A stretch of 64,000 bases of DNA, from assembly GCF_000021945.1 (NCBI RefSeq), contig NC_011831.1:3237353-3301352 (forward strand), in the 5' to 3' direction. The position numbers and the translations under genes are program-made. Source of the DNA: Chloroflexus aggregans DSM 9485 (GTDB taxonomy: Bacteria; Chloroflexota; Chloroflexia; Chloroflexales; Chloroflexaceae). Below are positions 8,729 to 17,421 of this stretch, one piece after another (within the stretch, counting starts at the first letter, position 1; every line of letters begins with the position of its first letter). The notes under the pieces were generated by a model that was not told the origin of the DNA, searched no databases, and worked only from the letters and a program-made list of their open reading frames with translations.

Positions 8729-10690
8729 ATGCATCTTGATCCCTCATCGATGTCCAATAATAGCCTGCTATCCGAGCGCCTGCTCGCGACGATAGAACGA
8801 ACCTCGCTTCTCGTTACTGAAACTGATGCACAGGGTGTGATCACCTTCGTTAACCCGGCGGCCCAACGCTTTTTCGGATATACTCCTGCCGAATGTATTG
8901 GCAAGACGGTACTTGAGTTGACCCATCCCGCTGACCGTGATCGTTTGCAGCAAACAATTATCGAGTGCGTGCGTGATGGTCGGCACCTGGCTGAGATTGA
9001 GAACCGGATACTGCATCGCGATGGCTCGGTGTTTCATTTCCTTTGGTCGGTAGCGATCCACTATAGCGATCAAGGAACTATTATCGGTTTTACCTCGATT
9101 GGGCAAGATATATCGGCCTTACACCAGCTGCGCAGCGAGCTGTACGAGAAGCGCGAGATGTTGTATACAGTCATCGATCATTTACCACTCGGCGTGTTTT
9201 GGAAGGATAAAGAATCGCGCTTTCTCGGCTGCAACCGACGTGTCCTGGAAGATTCGGGTCTGAGCAGCTTTAAAGACATTATCGGCAAGACCGACTTTGA
9301 ATTGCCGTGGCGTCGACAAGCAACCTACTATCAGTACAGTGACCGCGTGGTGATGGCCTCTGGTCCGCAGACGAATATTGAAGAGACGCTCGTCCGCGGT
9401 GACGGGAGGCAAATTTGGATCCGCACAACAAAGCTGCCCTTGCGTCGTCAGGGTGAAGTGATCGGTGTGCTCAGTTTTTATGAAGATATTACCGAACAAC
9501 GTCAGCAAAACGAATATCTGCGCACACTCCGGTTACTGGTGGAAAATGCTCCTGACGGGATCGGTATCGTTGATCCGGATTTGCGGCTGACCTACACCAA
9601 CCAGGCTTTTATCGAGCTACTAGGCTATGAGCAATTGGTCGGTATAGGGTGGCCCGATCTAGTTCACCCTGATGATCGCGAACACCTTGTCCACATGGTG
9701 CGACGGGCGACAACTGGGGAAGCTGCGCACGGTACCTTGCGCTACCTGCGCCGCGATGGGTCGTTCTTAACGGTGCAAGTAGCGATTCCGGTGTTACGCG
9801 ACCGTACCAACAAACTGATGGGTTTTGGTGTCATCAATCACGATCTGACGGAACAACTCGAGGCGATGGCCCGTTTGCAGGCGAGCGAACAGCAGCAGCG
9901 AGCGTTGTTGCAAGCTTTGCCCGATTTGATGTTTTTGCTCAGTCGCGACGGGGTGTTCTTGCAGTACAAAGCCGATGGTAGTGATGAACTAGCTGTGCGG
10001 CCAGAAGTCTTTCTCCATCGCCGTTTTGATGAAGTATTACCACCCGTACTCGCTGAGCTGACGCGGCACCATCTCGAGATCGTGAACCAAACCGGTCAGC
10101 CGCAGCGCTACGAATATCAATTGGAGATAGGTGGCGAGTTGCACGATTATGAAGCGCGTATGCATCCGAGCGGTGATAATGTGTTGGTACTGGTGCGTGA
10201 TATAACCGAGCAGCGCCGCGCCGAACGTGAGCGACAGACGTTGATACTGCAAGAGCAGATCATTCAAGCTCAACTTGTGGTGCTGCGTGAGTTGAGCACA
10301 CCGCTGCTCCCGATTGCCAATGGCGTGGTCGTGATGCCGCTGATCGGAACCATTGACTCATCACGTGCGCAACAGGTGATGGAGACTTTACTCGATGGAG
10401 TTAATCGGTATCAGGCAACGGTAGCCATCATTGATATTACCGGCGTGAAGGTCGTTGATACGCAAGTCGCCGGTGCTCTGATCCGCACTGCACAGGCGGC
10501 GTCCTTGTTAGGCGCACAGGTGGTGTTGAGTGGGATCAATCCTGAGATTGCGCAGACGTTAGTGCAGCTTAGTATTGATCTCGCCGGTATCGTAACCAAG
10601 GCAACGTTGCAAGATGGTATTGCGTATGCCTTGAGCCGACAACAGTTGCGCACTCGTCCTGTTCCGACGGCGCTGAAGATGGTACGATAG
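8729..10690 (+). CDS. Four-PAS sensor with C-terminal STAS domain (RsbR-like)
   Basis: The 653-aa soluble protein has four PAS domains (about 20-135, 145-260, 265-385, 395-510) and a STAS domain (about 530-640). PAS cues include FVNPAAQRFFGYTPAE, FWKDKESRFLGCN, TNQAFIELLGYE, and DITEQ linkers after each domain. The STAS part reads MPLIGTIDSSRAQQVMETLL, IIDITGVKVVDTQVAGALI and GINPEIAQTLVQL, matching RsbR-type stressosome proteins including the Thr in VDT. No kinase or cyclase domain is present, so output must pass through partners. AGAGGTG lies upstream of the ATG. Its closest visible relative is the 653-aa protein at 28643-30604. Confidence 0.88.
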   Translation: MHLDPSSMSNNSLLSERLLATIERTSLLVTETDAQGVITFVNPAAQRFFGYTPAECIGKTVLELTHPADRDRLQQTIIECVRDGRHLAEIENRILHRDGSVFHFLWSVAIHYSDQGTIIGFTSIGQDISALHQLRSELYEKREMLYTVIDHLPLGVFWKDKESRFLGCNRRVLEDSGLSSFKDIIGKTDFELPWRRQATYYQYSDRVVMASGPQTNIEETLVRGDGRQIWIRTTKLPLRRQGEVIGVLSFYEDITEQRQQNEYLRTLRLLVENAPDGIGIVDPDLRLTYTNQAFIELLGYEQLVGIGWPDLVHPDDREHLVHMVRRATTGEAAHGTLRYLRRDGSFLTVQVAIPVLRDRTNKLMGFGVINHDLTEQLEAMARLQASEQQQRALLQALPDLMFLLSRDGVFLQYKADGSDELAVRPEVFLHRRFDEVLPPVLAELTRHHLEIVNQTGQPQRYEYQLEIGGELHDYEARMHPSGDNVLVLVRDITEQRRAERERQTLILQEQIIQAQLVVLRELSTPLLPIANGVVVMPLIGTIDSSRAQQVMETLLDGVNRYQATVAIIDITGVKVVDTQVAGALIRTAQAASLLGAQVVLSGINPEIAQTLVQLSIDLAGIVTKATLQDGIAYALSRQQLRTRPVPTALKMVR

Positions 10691-11169
10691 GGTCTGTCAT
10701 ACAACTGTGGTGTTATCGATAAACTAGGTGCATCTGCCAATATTATGCTATCTCGCCACAGTATACGCCGGTACCTGGTGGTCTACGGCGCAACCTCGAA
10801 TTCGTGACGGCGTGTACCTTTTTCGCTTCGACCGTCATCACGGTCTCACACGCGGGGGCAACGCAGAGGCTGGGACTCTGTCGGTGTACCTCTTTCGCTT
10901 CGGCCGTCATCACACCCCAACAACGACTGCTAACCGATCCGCAGATAGTAAGTGGACTGCTTCGCGGCGCTACGCTCCGTTGGCTGAGCTGTAAACACGT
11001 TGTGCTGCTATCGGACAACCGCTTTGGGTTAGCGAAGTAGTGGTTGCCGGTACAAAAGATGTCGTCCGATAGGCGACGGTACGGTTGGTGTGGCGAGTGG
11101 TCACAGGAGGTAAAAACGGACGAATTCCTATTCTTACTTAAGGTTGCTTGAATATCGGTAGAGGCTCAA
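10691..11169. other. Spacer with a 29-bp direct repeat, no gene seen
   Basis: No convincing coding sequence is visible. A 29-bp segment starting GTGTACCTTTTTCGCTTCG occurs at 10812-10840 and again, with two changes, at 10884-10912. The segment before 11170 does not encode the missing N-terminal CheR domain in any frame. Confidence 0.6.
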
Positions 11170-12321
11170 TTGTTCGATCTTCATGAGCATTCACTGGTAG
11201 CGTGGACTGCCAGGCGCAATGTGATAGTACCAGATTTGCTCCAGCGTCGTTATCTGGTTCGTTATCTGTGGGTGTGGAGTGCCGGCTGTGCAACCGGCGA
11301 AGAGCCGTATTCGTTGGTGATTGCGCTGCGTGAAGCGTTGCCAACCGATCCGCCATGGCAGATCAACATCCTCGCTACCGATATTAATCGGCGCTTTCTC
11401 GAACGGGCACGTGAAGCGGTGTACGGGAATTGGTCGTTTCGCGAAACGCCGCCCGCTGTGCGGGATCGCTACTTCATTCCCGAAAACGGTCGTTGGCGTT
11501 TGCGTGATGAAGTGAAACATGATGTGATCTTCGCCCAACTGAATCTGGTCGAACCGACCTACCCTTCACCGCAGTTAGGAATTATTGCATTTGACCTAAT
11601 TTTTTGTCGTAATGTTCTGATCTATTTCGATGATCGAACGATGCAACAGATCGTGCAACGGTTGTACGATGCCCTGACGCCCGGTGGTTGGCTCGTGGTC
11701 GGTCATGCCGAGACCCATATCGAACGGTTTCGCCAATTTGAAACGTATAACGCACCGGGTACCGTGTTGTACCGCAAGCCGTTGCAGGCGCCTCCCTTTG
11801 TGATGCCTTCCACCAATCTCCCCGCTCTACCTTTACCACCTCCCCCATCCCCACCGGTGCTCGCCGTGCAACCGCCAACACCAATGCCGGCACCGGCGCC
11901 AACATCAGCACCAACACCATCGCCGGAAGAACGTCTCCGCCAGGCGCGAGCGGCGGCAGATCACGGTGATTGGGACGCGGCCCAAGCCTACGTCCAACAG
12001 GTGTTGGAAATCAATCCGCTCTATGCACCGGCGTATTACCTCCTCGCCCAGATTGCCGAACATCATGGCCGTTTGGAAGAAGCTCTGGCCGATTATCGGC
12101 GTAGCCTCTATCTCGACTCGCATTTTGTCATGGGGCTGATCGGGATGGCAGGCGTAGCGATGCGCCTCAACCAAATGGACACTGTCCGTCGCTCGCTCAG
12201 ACAAGCTCAGCAGTTGCTGGAGCAATGTGCGAACGATACCGTCGTTGATCCGTTGAGTGGTGGTACAGCCGGCGATCTACGCAGCTATATCGCGTTGCTG
12301 TGGCAGCAGGTCAACCGCTGA
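11170..12321 (+). CDS. CheR-type methyltransferase with TPR tail, N-terminal domain missing
   Basis: Residues ~33-210 are the SAM-binding half of CheR: VWSAGCATGEEPYSL, ILATDINRRFLERAREAVYG, FDLIFCRNVLIYFD and GGWLVVGHAE. A Pro-rich linker (residues ~215-260) leads to TPR-like helices at ~265-360 (AAADHGDWDAAQAYVQQVLE, LLAQIAEHHGRLEEALADY). Normal CheR has a further ~60-80 residue helical N-terminal domain and the ET-x-FFR segment before this core. Here an in-frame TGA at 11149 excludes them, and the first usable start is a TTG at 11170. It may be a decaying pseudogene or a reduced methyltransferase. No other che gene is in the window. Confidence 0.7.
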   Translation: MFDLHEHSLVAWTARRNVIVPDLLQRRYLVRYLWVWSAGCATGEEPYSLVIALREALPTDPPWQINILATDINRRFLERAREAVYGNWSFRETPPAVRDRYFIPENGRWRLRDEVKHDVIFAQLNLVEPTYPSPQLGIIAFDLIFCRNVLIYFDDRTMQQIVQRLYDALTPGGWLVVGHAETHIERFRQFETYNAPGTVLYRKPLQAPPFVMPSTNLPALPLPPPPSPPVLAVQPPTPMPAPAPTSAPTPSPEERLRQARAAADHGDWDAAQAYVQQVLEINPLYAPAYYLLAQIAEHHGRLEEALADYRRSLYLDSHFVMGLIGMAGVAMRLNQMDTVRRSLRQAQQLLEQCANDTVVDPLSGGTAGDLRSYIALLWQQVNR

Positions 12322-12405
12322 GTCGTTTACCATTGACGATATTGTGCAGGGTGTGGTAGTTTGAATATGTACTCCTATTCTTTCTGTGCATCCTACGGAG
12401 GCCGT

Positions 12406-12780
12406 ATGCCCACTGTTACTGTTGGTGAACGCGCAATTACGGTTGAACCAGGGACCCGTTTGGTGTTGGCAATCGAGCAAGCCGGTATTGCGATTGGTCA
12501 CCGCTGTGGTGGTTATGCCCGTTGCACAACATGCCGGGTGAAATTTGCCGAGGGCGAGCCAGACGTGATGACTGCGCCAGAGTATGCCAAGTTGAAAGAG
12601 CGTGGTCTCCTGGGCGAATATCGGCTAGCGTGCCAGATCGTGTGCGATCACGATATGGTGATTGCCGAGGTGCCGTTTACCCTTGGAAGCCAAGGCTGGA
12701 CGGACACCGGTCCGGCTCCCGAACCTACGGTAACTCCCGATCCGGTGACGCATCCACGCGCCGAACTTGAATCGGCCTAG
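12406..12780 (+). CDS. 2Fe-2S ferredoxin
   Basis: The 124-aa protein has a plant/adrenodoxin-type ferredoxin fold over residues 1-95. Cluster Cys are in HRCGGYARCTTC (C-x5-C-x2-C) and, further on, LACQ. A ~25-residue acidic Pro/Thr-rich tail follows. It carries electrons in the cytoplasm, and its partner enzyme is not evident. TACGGAGG seven bases before the ATG fixes the start. The wide C-x5-C spacing resembles adrenodoxin-type more than photosynthetic ferredoxins. Confidence 0.85.
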   Translation: MPTVTVGERAITVEPGTRLVLAIEQAGIAIGHRCGGYARCTTCRVKFAEGEPDVMTAPEYAKLKERGLLGEYRLACQIVCDHDMVIAEVPFTLGSQGWTDTGPAPEPTVTPDPVTHPRAELESA

Positions 12781-12912
12781 ATGACAATGCTCCACCGGTA
12801 GGGAGAGGCTTTGTTTTTTTGCCAATCTGCTGCGCTCCATTCCCCACACCACAACGTGATAAACCGCTCCACAGTTACAAGTCCAGATCGTCGGTGGCAA
12901 GTCGTAAAGAAG

Positions 12913-12947
12913 TTGCCAGGCCGGTAAGCTAACCACCGGCCTGGCAA
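12913..12947 (+). terminator. Strong hairpin after the ferredoxin gene
   Basis: TTGCCAGGCCGGT pairs perfectly over 13 bp with its complement, with a 9-base loop. It lies 130 bp after the ferredoxin stop. A T-run is lacking. Confidence 0.55.
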
Positions 12948-13022
12948 TCATATAACATGGTTCTTTCCCATTCGTTTGTACTGTATCCACGTCTTGCCCG
13001 CCTCTTGCGCAGCTTCATCCTC

Positions 13023-13051
13023 TTGACAGGAAGTATCCTGCGCGCTACGAT
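13023..13051 (+). promoter_or_regulatory. Sigma-70-type promoter for the small membrane protein
   Basis: TTGACA at 13023-13028 and TACGAT at 13046-13051 are separated by 17 bp. This implies transcription from about 13058 and argues against the long 5' extension of the following reading frame. Confidence 0.5.
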
Positions 13052-13133
13052 AAGTGCTGTGAAAAGCGGCACAATCTTTTGTCATAGCCGGTTTAGCCGG
13101 CAAGTTAATAGTTGTGGCTGGTGGATAGTACGT

Positions 13134-13481
13134 TTGCTCACTATCCTTGTCGCCCTTGAGCTAGGTGTACTCAGCCCGCTCAGTTGTGTGTTGCACTGTC
13201 TCATCCACGACTGGTTACGGCAAAGCGTAACCCAGAACTTCTTCTTCTGCGGTGTGTATCCTGATGATGAGAGTGTGCAACCGATGCCTGATACACCGGC
13301 ACCACTGGCCGGAATCCAGCCGCGTGCAGTCTACGAGGCGTTGCCACCACTGCTGCTCGCGATCCTGTTCGTTGTGCCGTTGATAACCGTGTTGCCAGGC
13401 ATTCGCTTCCTGATCCCGGCTACCTACTCGTTGCCACCACCTACACCGCCACCGCGTCCTCGCTCCTTGTGCTTTGCCTAA
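13134..13481 (+). CDS. Small membrane protein of unknown function
   Basis: The reading frame (open from 12957) has a convincing protein-like second half: an N-terminal hydrophobic helix (LLTILVALELGVLSPLSCVLHCLIHD), a loop with Cys and acidic residues, a second hydrophobic helix (LPPLLLAILFVVPLITVLPG) and a Pro-rich tail ending PPTPPPRPRS. I place the start at TTG 13134, after GGTGG and downstream of a good promoter, giving 115 aa. The exact start is uncertain. The His/Cys-containing first helix and the neighbouring cytochrome c could hint at metal handling, but I recognise no family. Confidence 0.5.
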   Translation: MLTILVALELGVLSPLSCVLHCLIHDWLRQSVTQNFFFCGVYPDDESVQPMPDTPAPLAGIQPRAVYEALPPLLLAILFVVPLITVLPGIRFLIPATYSLPPPTPPPRPRSLCFA

Positions 13482-13583
13482 ACGCTTGTCGACACAGTAC
13501 GGTGACTGCGTCGTTGTCACCGGGTCGTCCCGCTATCTTTCCATTAGCTTATCGCACAGGCTTGATGCACAAGGAGTGGAGCA

Positions 13584-14018
13584 ATGAACCGCACTATCGC
13601 ATGGGCGTTTACTCTGCTGTTGATCGGGCTGTTGACCGCTTGTGGCGGTAACCAACAGACCTCCTCGTCGGCGCCGGTGACCGAATTGCCGGCGGCGTTG
13701 GCCGATACGTCGCTTTCATCAAAAGGTGATCCGAAGCGGGGAAAGGAACTGTTTGGTCCCTGTGCGGCCTGTCATACCACCTCTAAAGAAGTGCTCGTCG
13801 GTCCCGGTTTGGCCGGTCTGTTTAGCGCCTCTGGGCCGGTGTTGCCGAAGGGTGTAGATTATAATGGGATGTTGCCCAATGGCAAAGAGCGCAGCGAAGC
13901 GAATATTGCCGAGTGGATTCGTACCGGTGGCACCGGTCGGATCGGCTATATGCCTTCGCACAATCTGACCGATCAAGAGATGGCCGATCTGCTCGCCTAT
14001 TTGCGTACCTTGAAATAA
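13584..14018 (+). CDS. Lipoprotein c-type cytochrome
   Basis: The 144-aa protein starts with a lipoprotein signal (AFTLLLIGLLTAC, lipid-anchored Cys near residue 20) and a short Ser/Thr linker. It then has one class I cytochrome c domain: GKELFGPCAACHTT gives the haem-binding CxxCH, and GYMPSHNLTDQEMADLLAYL gives the axial Met. It is an outer-face electron carrier anchored to the membrane. AAGGAG precedes the ATG. The redox partner is unknown. The gene sits 102 bp after the small membrane protein. Confidence 0.88.
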   Translation: MNRTIAWAFTLLLIGLLTACGGNQQTSSSAPVTELPAALADTSLSSKGDPKRGKELFGPCAACHTTSKEVLVGPGLAGLFSASGPVLPKGVDYNGMLPNGKERSEANIAEWIRTGGTGRIGYMPSHNLTDQEMADLLAYLRTLK

Positions 14019-14082
14019 CGCAGCGCACAGGCAGGTGGTAATAACGCCACCTGCCTTGCCTATCGGTAAGAGTGGGGAAACT

Positions 14083-14511
14083 ATGCGCTCGTTGTTGTTC
14101 GGGTGCTTGTGTTGTCTGACGAGTCTGGTTGTTAGTCTGGGGCTAGGGCACATCTGGCCATCGCTGCGTGAATCGGTTGCTACACTCACTCGTCCCTACC
14201 GCGAACCGACCTTCATCATCCGCGAGTTGCTTGATGCGGTCGAGCGCGATCCACAAACTGCCATTGCCACCTTTGCCGGTCATATGCAGCAACCGGCATC
14301 GCTTCATCTGCTACTGGCTGAATGGCAGCACGCGCATCACCCACCAAGCTTTGTGTTAGGACCGTACCGTCGGCCTGACCGGCTGATTTTTGGTATGGAG
14401 CTGGTGATTCCATTGCGGTTTGCCTGTCATCGTGGTCAGAGCCGGTTAGATATTGTGGTTGGGTTTACGCCGTTGGGCTGGCAGGTGTACGAGATTCGTC
14501 CGCCGCAGTGA
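14083..14511 (+). CDS. Exported or membrane-anchored protein of unknown function
   Basis: The 142-aa protein starts with an uncleaved or signal-type hydrophobic segment (SLLFGCLCCLTSLVVSLGLG), then a soluble domain with no motif I recognise, ending VVGFTPLGWQVYEIRPP. The start at 14083 follows GTGGGGAAA. The frame opens earlier at 14035. It lies 64 bp downstream of the cytochrome c gene in the same orientation and could be co-transcribed. Confidence 0.6.
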   Translation: MRSLLFGCLCCLTSLVVSLGLGHIWPSLRESVATLTRPYREPTFIIRELLDAVERDPQTAIATFAGHMQQPASLHLLLAEWQHAHHPPSFVLGPYRRPDRLIFGMELVIPLRFACHRGQSRLDIVVGFTPLGWQVYEIRPPQ

Positions 14512-14545
14512 GGAGCCAGGCAGCCTCAACATTGTTCCGGTATGC

Positions 14546-14580
14546 TGCGCCGTTGCTTCCTGGATCGAGGCAACGGCGCA
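14546..14580 (+). terminator. Hairpin before the glutamine synthetase gene
   Basis: TGCGCCGTTGC pairs perfectly over 11 bp with GCAACGGCGCA around a 13-base loop. It separates the cytochrome c cluster from glnA. A TATAAT at 14650-14655, after this hairpin, is a likely -10 element for glnA. Confidence 0.5.
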
Positions 14581-14697
14581 CGTATGTTTGGCATAGCTTG
14601 CCGTAGAGTCTCACACAACAGCGCTAACAATCAATGTTATGCTTCAGAGTATAATAAGCCTCAACAATTGCACACTCCACAGTGAAAAGGAAGAACC

Positions 14698-16122
14698 ATG
14701 AGCGAATTGCGCGACTTTCTGGAAATTCCCTATGAGCAGTTAGAAGAGCTGAACTTAAGTGTGAAGCGTCAGCGCTTGGCGCGAGTCTCGCCGGATGTCA
14801 TGCGCGAGGAGCGGATGCGTTATCTCACCGATGAGCGTCGGATTAAAGCAGTCACGGTTTGCTTTACCGATCTCGAAGGTCGCCTGCACATGCTCGATTA
14901 CGACAAGAAGTTTCTGTTATCCTCCGCCGATAATCTCACCTTCGACGGCTCATCGGTGCGGGGCTTTTCGGTGCAGGCCGAGTCGGATCTTCGCCTCGCC
15001 ATCGACTGGTCGGCTTTTTATTGGCTTCCGGCCGACATCTTTGGTCCCGGTAAGGTGTTGGTGTTCGGGTATGTGCTGAACCAAGACGGGACGCCGTATG
15101 AGGCTGATATGCGGGGCCGGCTGCACCAGTACACGCAAGAGCTGTATCAGCGTGAGGGGCTGACGTGCAACATTGCTACCGAAATTGAGGGATTTCTCTT
15201 CCAAGGACGTAATGCCGAACAGCGCTTCCGGGAGACGGGTGAGTTTGTGATGGTCAGTACCGGCGGCTATTATCACTCGTTGCCGGGAGATCCGCTCCGC
15301 CAGTTTATCGATATGGCTGCCGAAGCACAGCGTGCAATGGGATTTGAGAACGAGAAGGATCACCCCGAAGTCGCACCCTCGCAGTTCGAGATGAACTATA
15401 GCTATACCGAAGCAACAATTGCCGCCGATCAGATTCTGCTCTATAAGCTGATCTGCCGCCAAGTTGCCGGTAAACTCGATATGACAGCGAGTTTTCTGCC
15501 AAAGCCGATTACCGGCGTGAACGGTAATGGAATGCATACCAACATCTCGCTGTCGCGGCAAGGGGTGAATCTGTTCTACGATGCCAACGGCCCCGAACGG
15601 CTCTCGGAACTGGCGTGGAGTTTCATTGACCGTATTCTCAATAGTGCGCAGGATCTGTGCCTCATTCTCAACTCGAGTGTGAATGCATATCGGCGACTTG
15701 ATCCGCATTTCGAGGCGCCTAACCAGATCAAAGCCTCACCGACCGACCGTGGTTCTATGATCCGCATCCCCATCGGGAATGCACGTTCGGCGCGGATTGA
15801 GGTACGTTCAATTGCGCCCGATGCCAATCCCTATCTGGCTATCTACGCCTTGCTGCGTACTGGCCTCGAAGGGCCGCTGCCCACCACTGACGTGCGCAGT
15901 AGTACTGCGACGCTGCCCGATAACATCTACGACGCGATTGCCAACTTCCGCCAGAGCGCCTTTATGGCGCAAATTATGGGTGAGAGCGTACATGCCCGCT
16001 TTGCCGATCTGAAGACGACGGTAGCCGACCGCTGTCCGCGCCGGCTCGGTACCTTGATCAAGCGGGCTGAGGTCCAGTTCCACCATGAGGTGACGAACCA
16101 GTATCTGTGGAGCCGATTCTAA
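14698..16122 (+). CDS. glnA: Glutamine synthetase
   Basis: The 474-aa enzyme makes glutamine from glutamate, ammonia and ATP. Motifs are FDGSSVRGF near residue 80, the metal/glutamate site EVAPSQFEMNY, NGNGMHTN, and the arginine-rich site RSARIEVRSIAPDANPYLAIYALL. Length fits type I. The adenylylation loop with its Tyr (NLYDLPPEE in enterobacteria) is not recognisable, so covalent control is unlikely. The N-terminus is extended by about 35 charged residues. AAAAGGAAG precedes the ATG. Glutamate dehydrogenase at 54174-55439 provides the other ammonia route. It could be a GlnA paralogue rather than the main enzyme. Confidence 0.92.
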   Translation: MSELRDFLEIPYEQLEELNLSVKRQRLARVSPDVMREERMRYLTDERRIKAVTVCFTDLEGRLHMLDYDKKFLLSSADNLTFDGSSVRGFSVQAESDLRLAIDWSAFYWLPADIFGPGKVLVFGYVLNQDGTPYEADMRGRLHQYTQELYQREGLTCNIATEIEGFLFQGRNAEQRFRETGEFVMVSTGGYYHSLPGDPLRQFIDMAAEAQRAMGFENEKDHPEVAPSQFEMNYSYTEATIAADQILLYKLICRQVAGKLDMTASFLPKPITGVNGNGMHTNISLSRQGVNLFYDANGPERLSELAWSFIDRILNSAQDLCLILNSSVNAYRRLDPHFEAPNQIKASPTDRGSMIRIPIGNARSARIEVRSIAPDANPYLAIYALLRTGLEGPLPTTDVRSSTATLPDNIYDAIANFRQSAFMAQIMGESVHARFADLKTTVADRCPRRLGTLIKRAEVQFHHEVTNQYLWSRF

Positions 16123-16141
16123 TCGGTATATGCGCAAGGTA

Positions 16142-16170
16142 AGCCGAGGTACGTTAAGCGTACCTCGGCT
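16142..16170. terminator. Bidirectional terminator hairpin
   Basis: AGCCGAGGTACG pairs perfectly with CGTACCTCGGCT around TTAAG, between the convergent glnA and UbiA genes. Confidence 0.75.
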
Positions 16171-16232
16171 CTGTATATTACCGAGTCTGGCCAGTGTCTG
16201 CTCGTTAACCGGTGTCGACAACTGATGAACCG

Positions 16233-17141
16233 TTACAATACGACAATGGCAGCCGCGAGCAGGAAACTGTACCAATAGGTATACATCATGTACGAGCCAT
16301 GATCGGCAGCAGGAGTGCGCAAGAAGAGTACACGTCCGGCGATGATCAAACAGATCCCGGTCTGTATTCCATCAAGCAGGAGGGTACCGGCATTGAGACC
16401 GGCAGGTACGAACAAAGCGAAGTGGGTAAGTACAGCAACACATCCGAATGCAATAGCGACAAAGATGCGTGTAAACGTTTCACCGAACACGATCGGCATC
16501 GTGCGGCGACCGTTCATTCGATCACCGTCAATATCGCGCAAATCTTGGAGTGAGGCATTTGAGAGCAGTGTAATACTAGGAACCAGCAACCATATCCACG
16601 CTGCTGGTGTAATCGGTCGTACCATCTGCCAAGCTGCGGCCAATTGGGCAATCGCGCCAAAGACCATCGAGAGGTTCTTTCCCCAATAGTGGCGTGCGAC
16701 GTGCCCAAAATTGTGGAGAGTAAGGGTGATCTGCCAGAGCAATGTCCATTCGAGCACACCTAAGTGCCACCCTACCAGTGCGAAGAGACCCATAAATACA
16801 ATCCAGCGGATCATCGCACCCCGACGTGAAACCAGTCCACTGATTAAGGGGCGATCCGGTTTGTTGAGCCGATCCTCCGACTCGCCGGCCAGTTGGTTGG
16901 AAATACAAAAACAGACGGAATAAAGCCAGAAGTACACTACTCCCCATCCGATAAGACTGGGTAAAGCAGCCCAGTTGGGTTGCCCTTGGTGCCATGCTGC
17001 TAAAGCGAATGCTAGCCCCGGCACGACTGTGGCCGAAATATCGTAGCGGGTGAAACGCCAGTAGAGGTGGATTTCATACATCACAGCGCGAAACCAGTTT
17101 GCGAGGGGGATTGATCGTAGAGTAGTGGTGGAGAGATGCAT
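16233..17141 (-). CDS. UbiA-family prenyltransferase
   Basis: The 302-aa polytopic membrane protein has about eight hydrophobic segments. The first prenyl-diphosphate/Mg motif reads NQLAGESEDRLNKPDRPL and the second DLRDIDGDRMNGRRTMPI, both typical of UbiA enzymes that attach isoprenoid chains to aromatic or porphyrin acceptors. The first motif has Gly-Glu where many members have the second Asp, so the acceptor class is unclear. It is not obviously ChlG/BchG or MenA. CAGGAG precedes the ATG. It is monocistronic. Confidence 0.8.
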   Translation of the reverse strand: MHLSTTTLRSIPLANWFRAVMYEIHLYWRFTRYDISATVVPGLAFALAAWHQGQPNWAALPSLIGWGVVYFWLYSVCFCISNQLAGESEDRLNKPDRPLISGLVSRRGAMIRWIVFMGLFALVGWHLGVLEWTLLWQITLTLHNFGHVARHYWGKNLSMVFGAIAQLAAAWQMVRPITPAAWIWLLVPSITLLSNASLQDLRDIDGDRMNGRRTMPIVFGETFTRIFVAIAFGCVAVLTHFALFVPAGLNAGTLLLDGIQTGICLIIAGRVLFLRTPAADHGSYMMYTYWYSFLLAAAIVVL

Positions 17142-17421
17142 AGGTTATTCTCCTGAAGTGTAATCCTACGACGATGCATCGTACATTATACCTGAACCGT
17201 TGCTCCATGTTTTGGCAAAATCAATTGGTTATCAGAACGAATTACATCGGTTCTCACCACACACCGTGGTGTAATCGGTTATTCGAGGTCTTTGACCACC
17301 TGTAGGTGTGCTGACAAAATATGATTCACATGTGCTTAGCCAAAATAAAGTATAGTGTGGTATCGTTAAGCGTATACAAGTGCGGATGGTCGGTGTTATC
17401 GGTACGTTTTAGGAGATGGCA

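Noticed and set aside
14950-15708. 252-codon minus-strand ORF
   Set aside because: It is antisense to glutamine synthetase, a shadow frame in a conserved gene.
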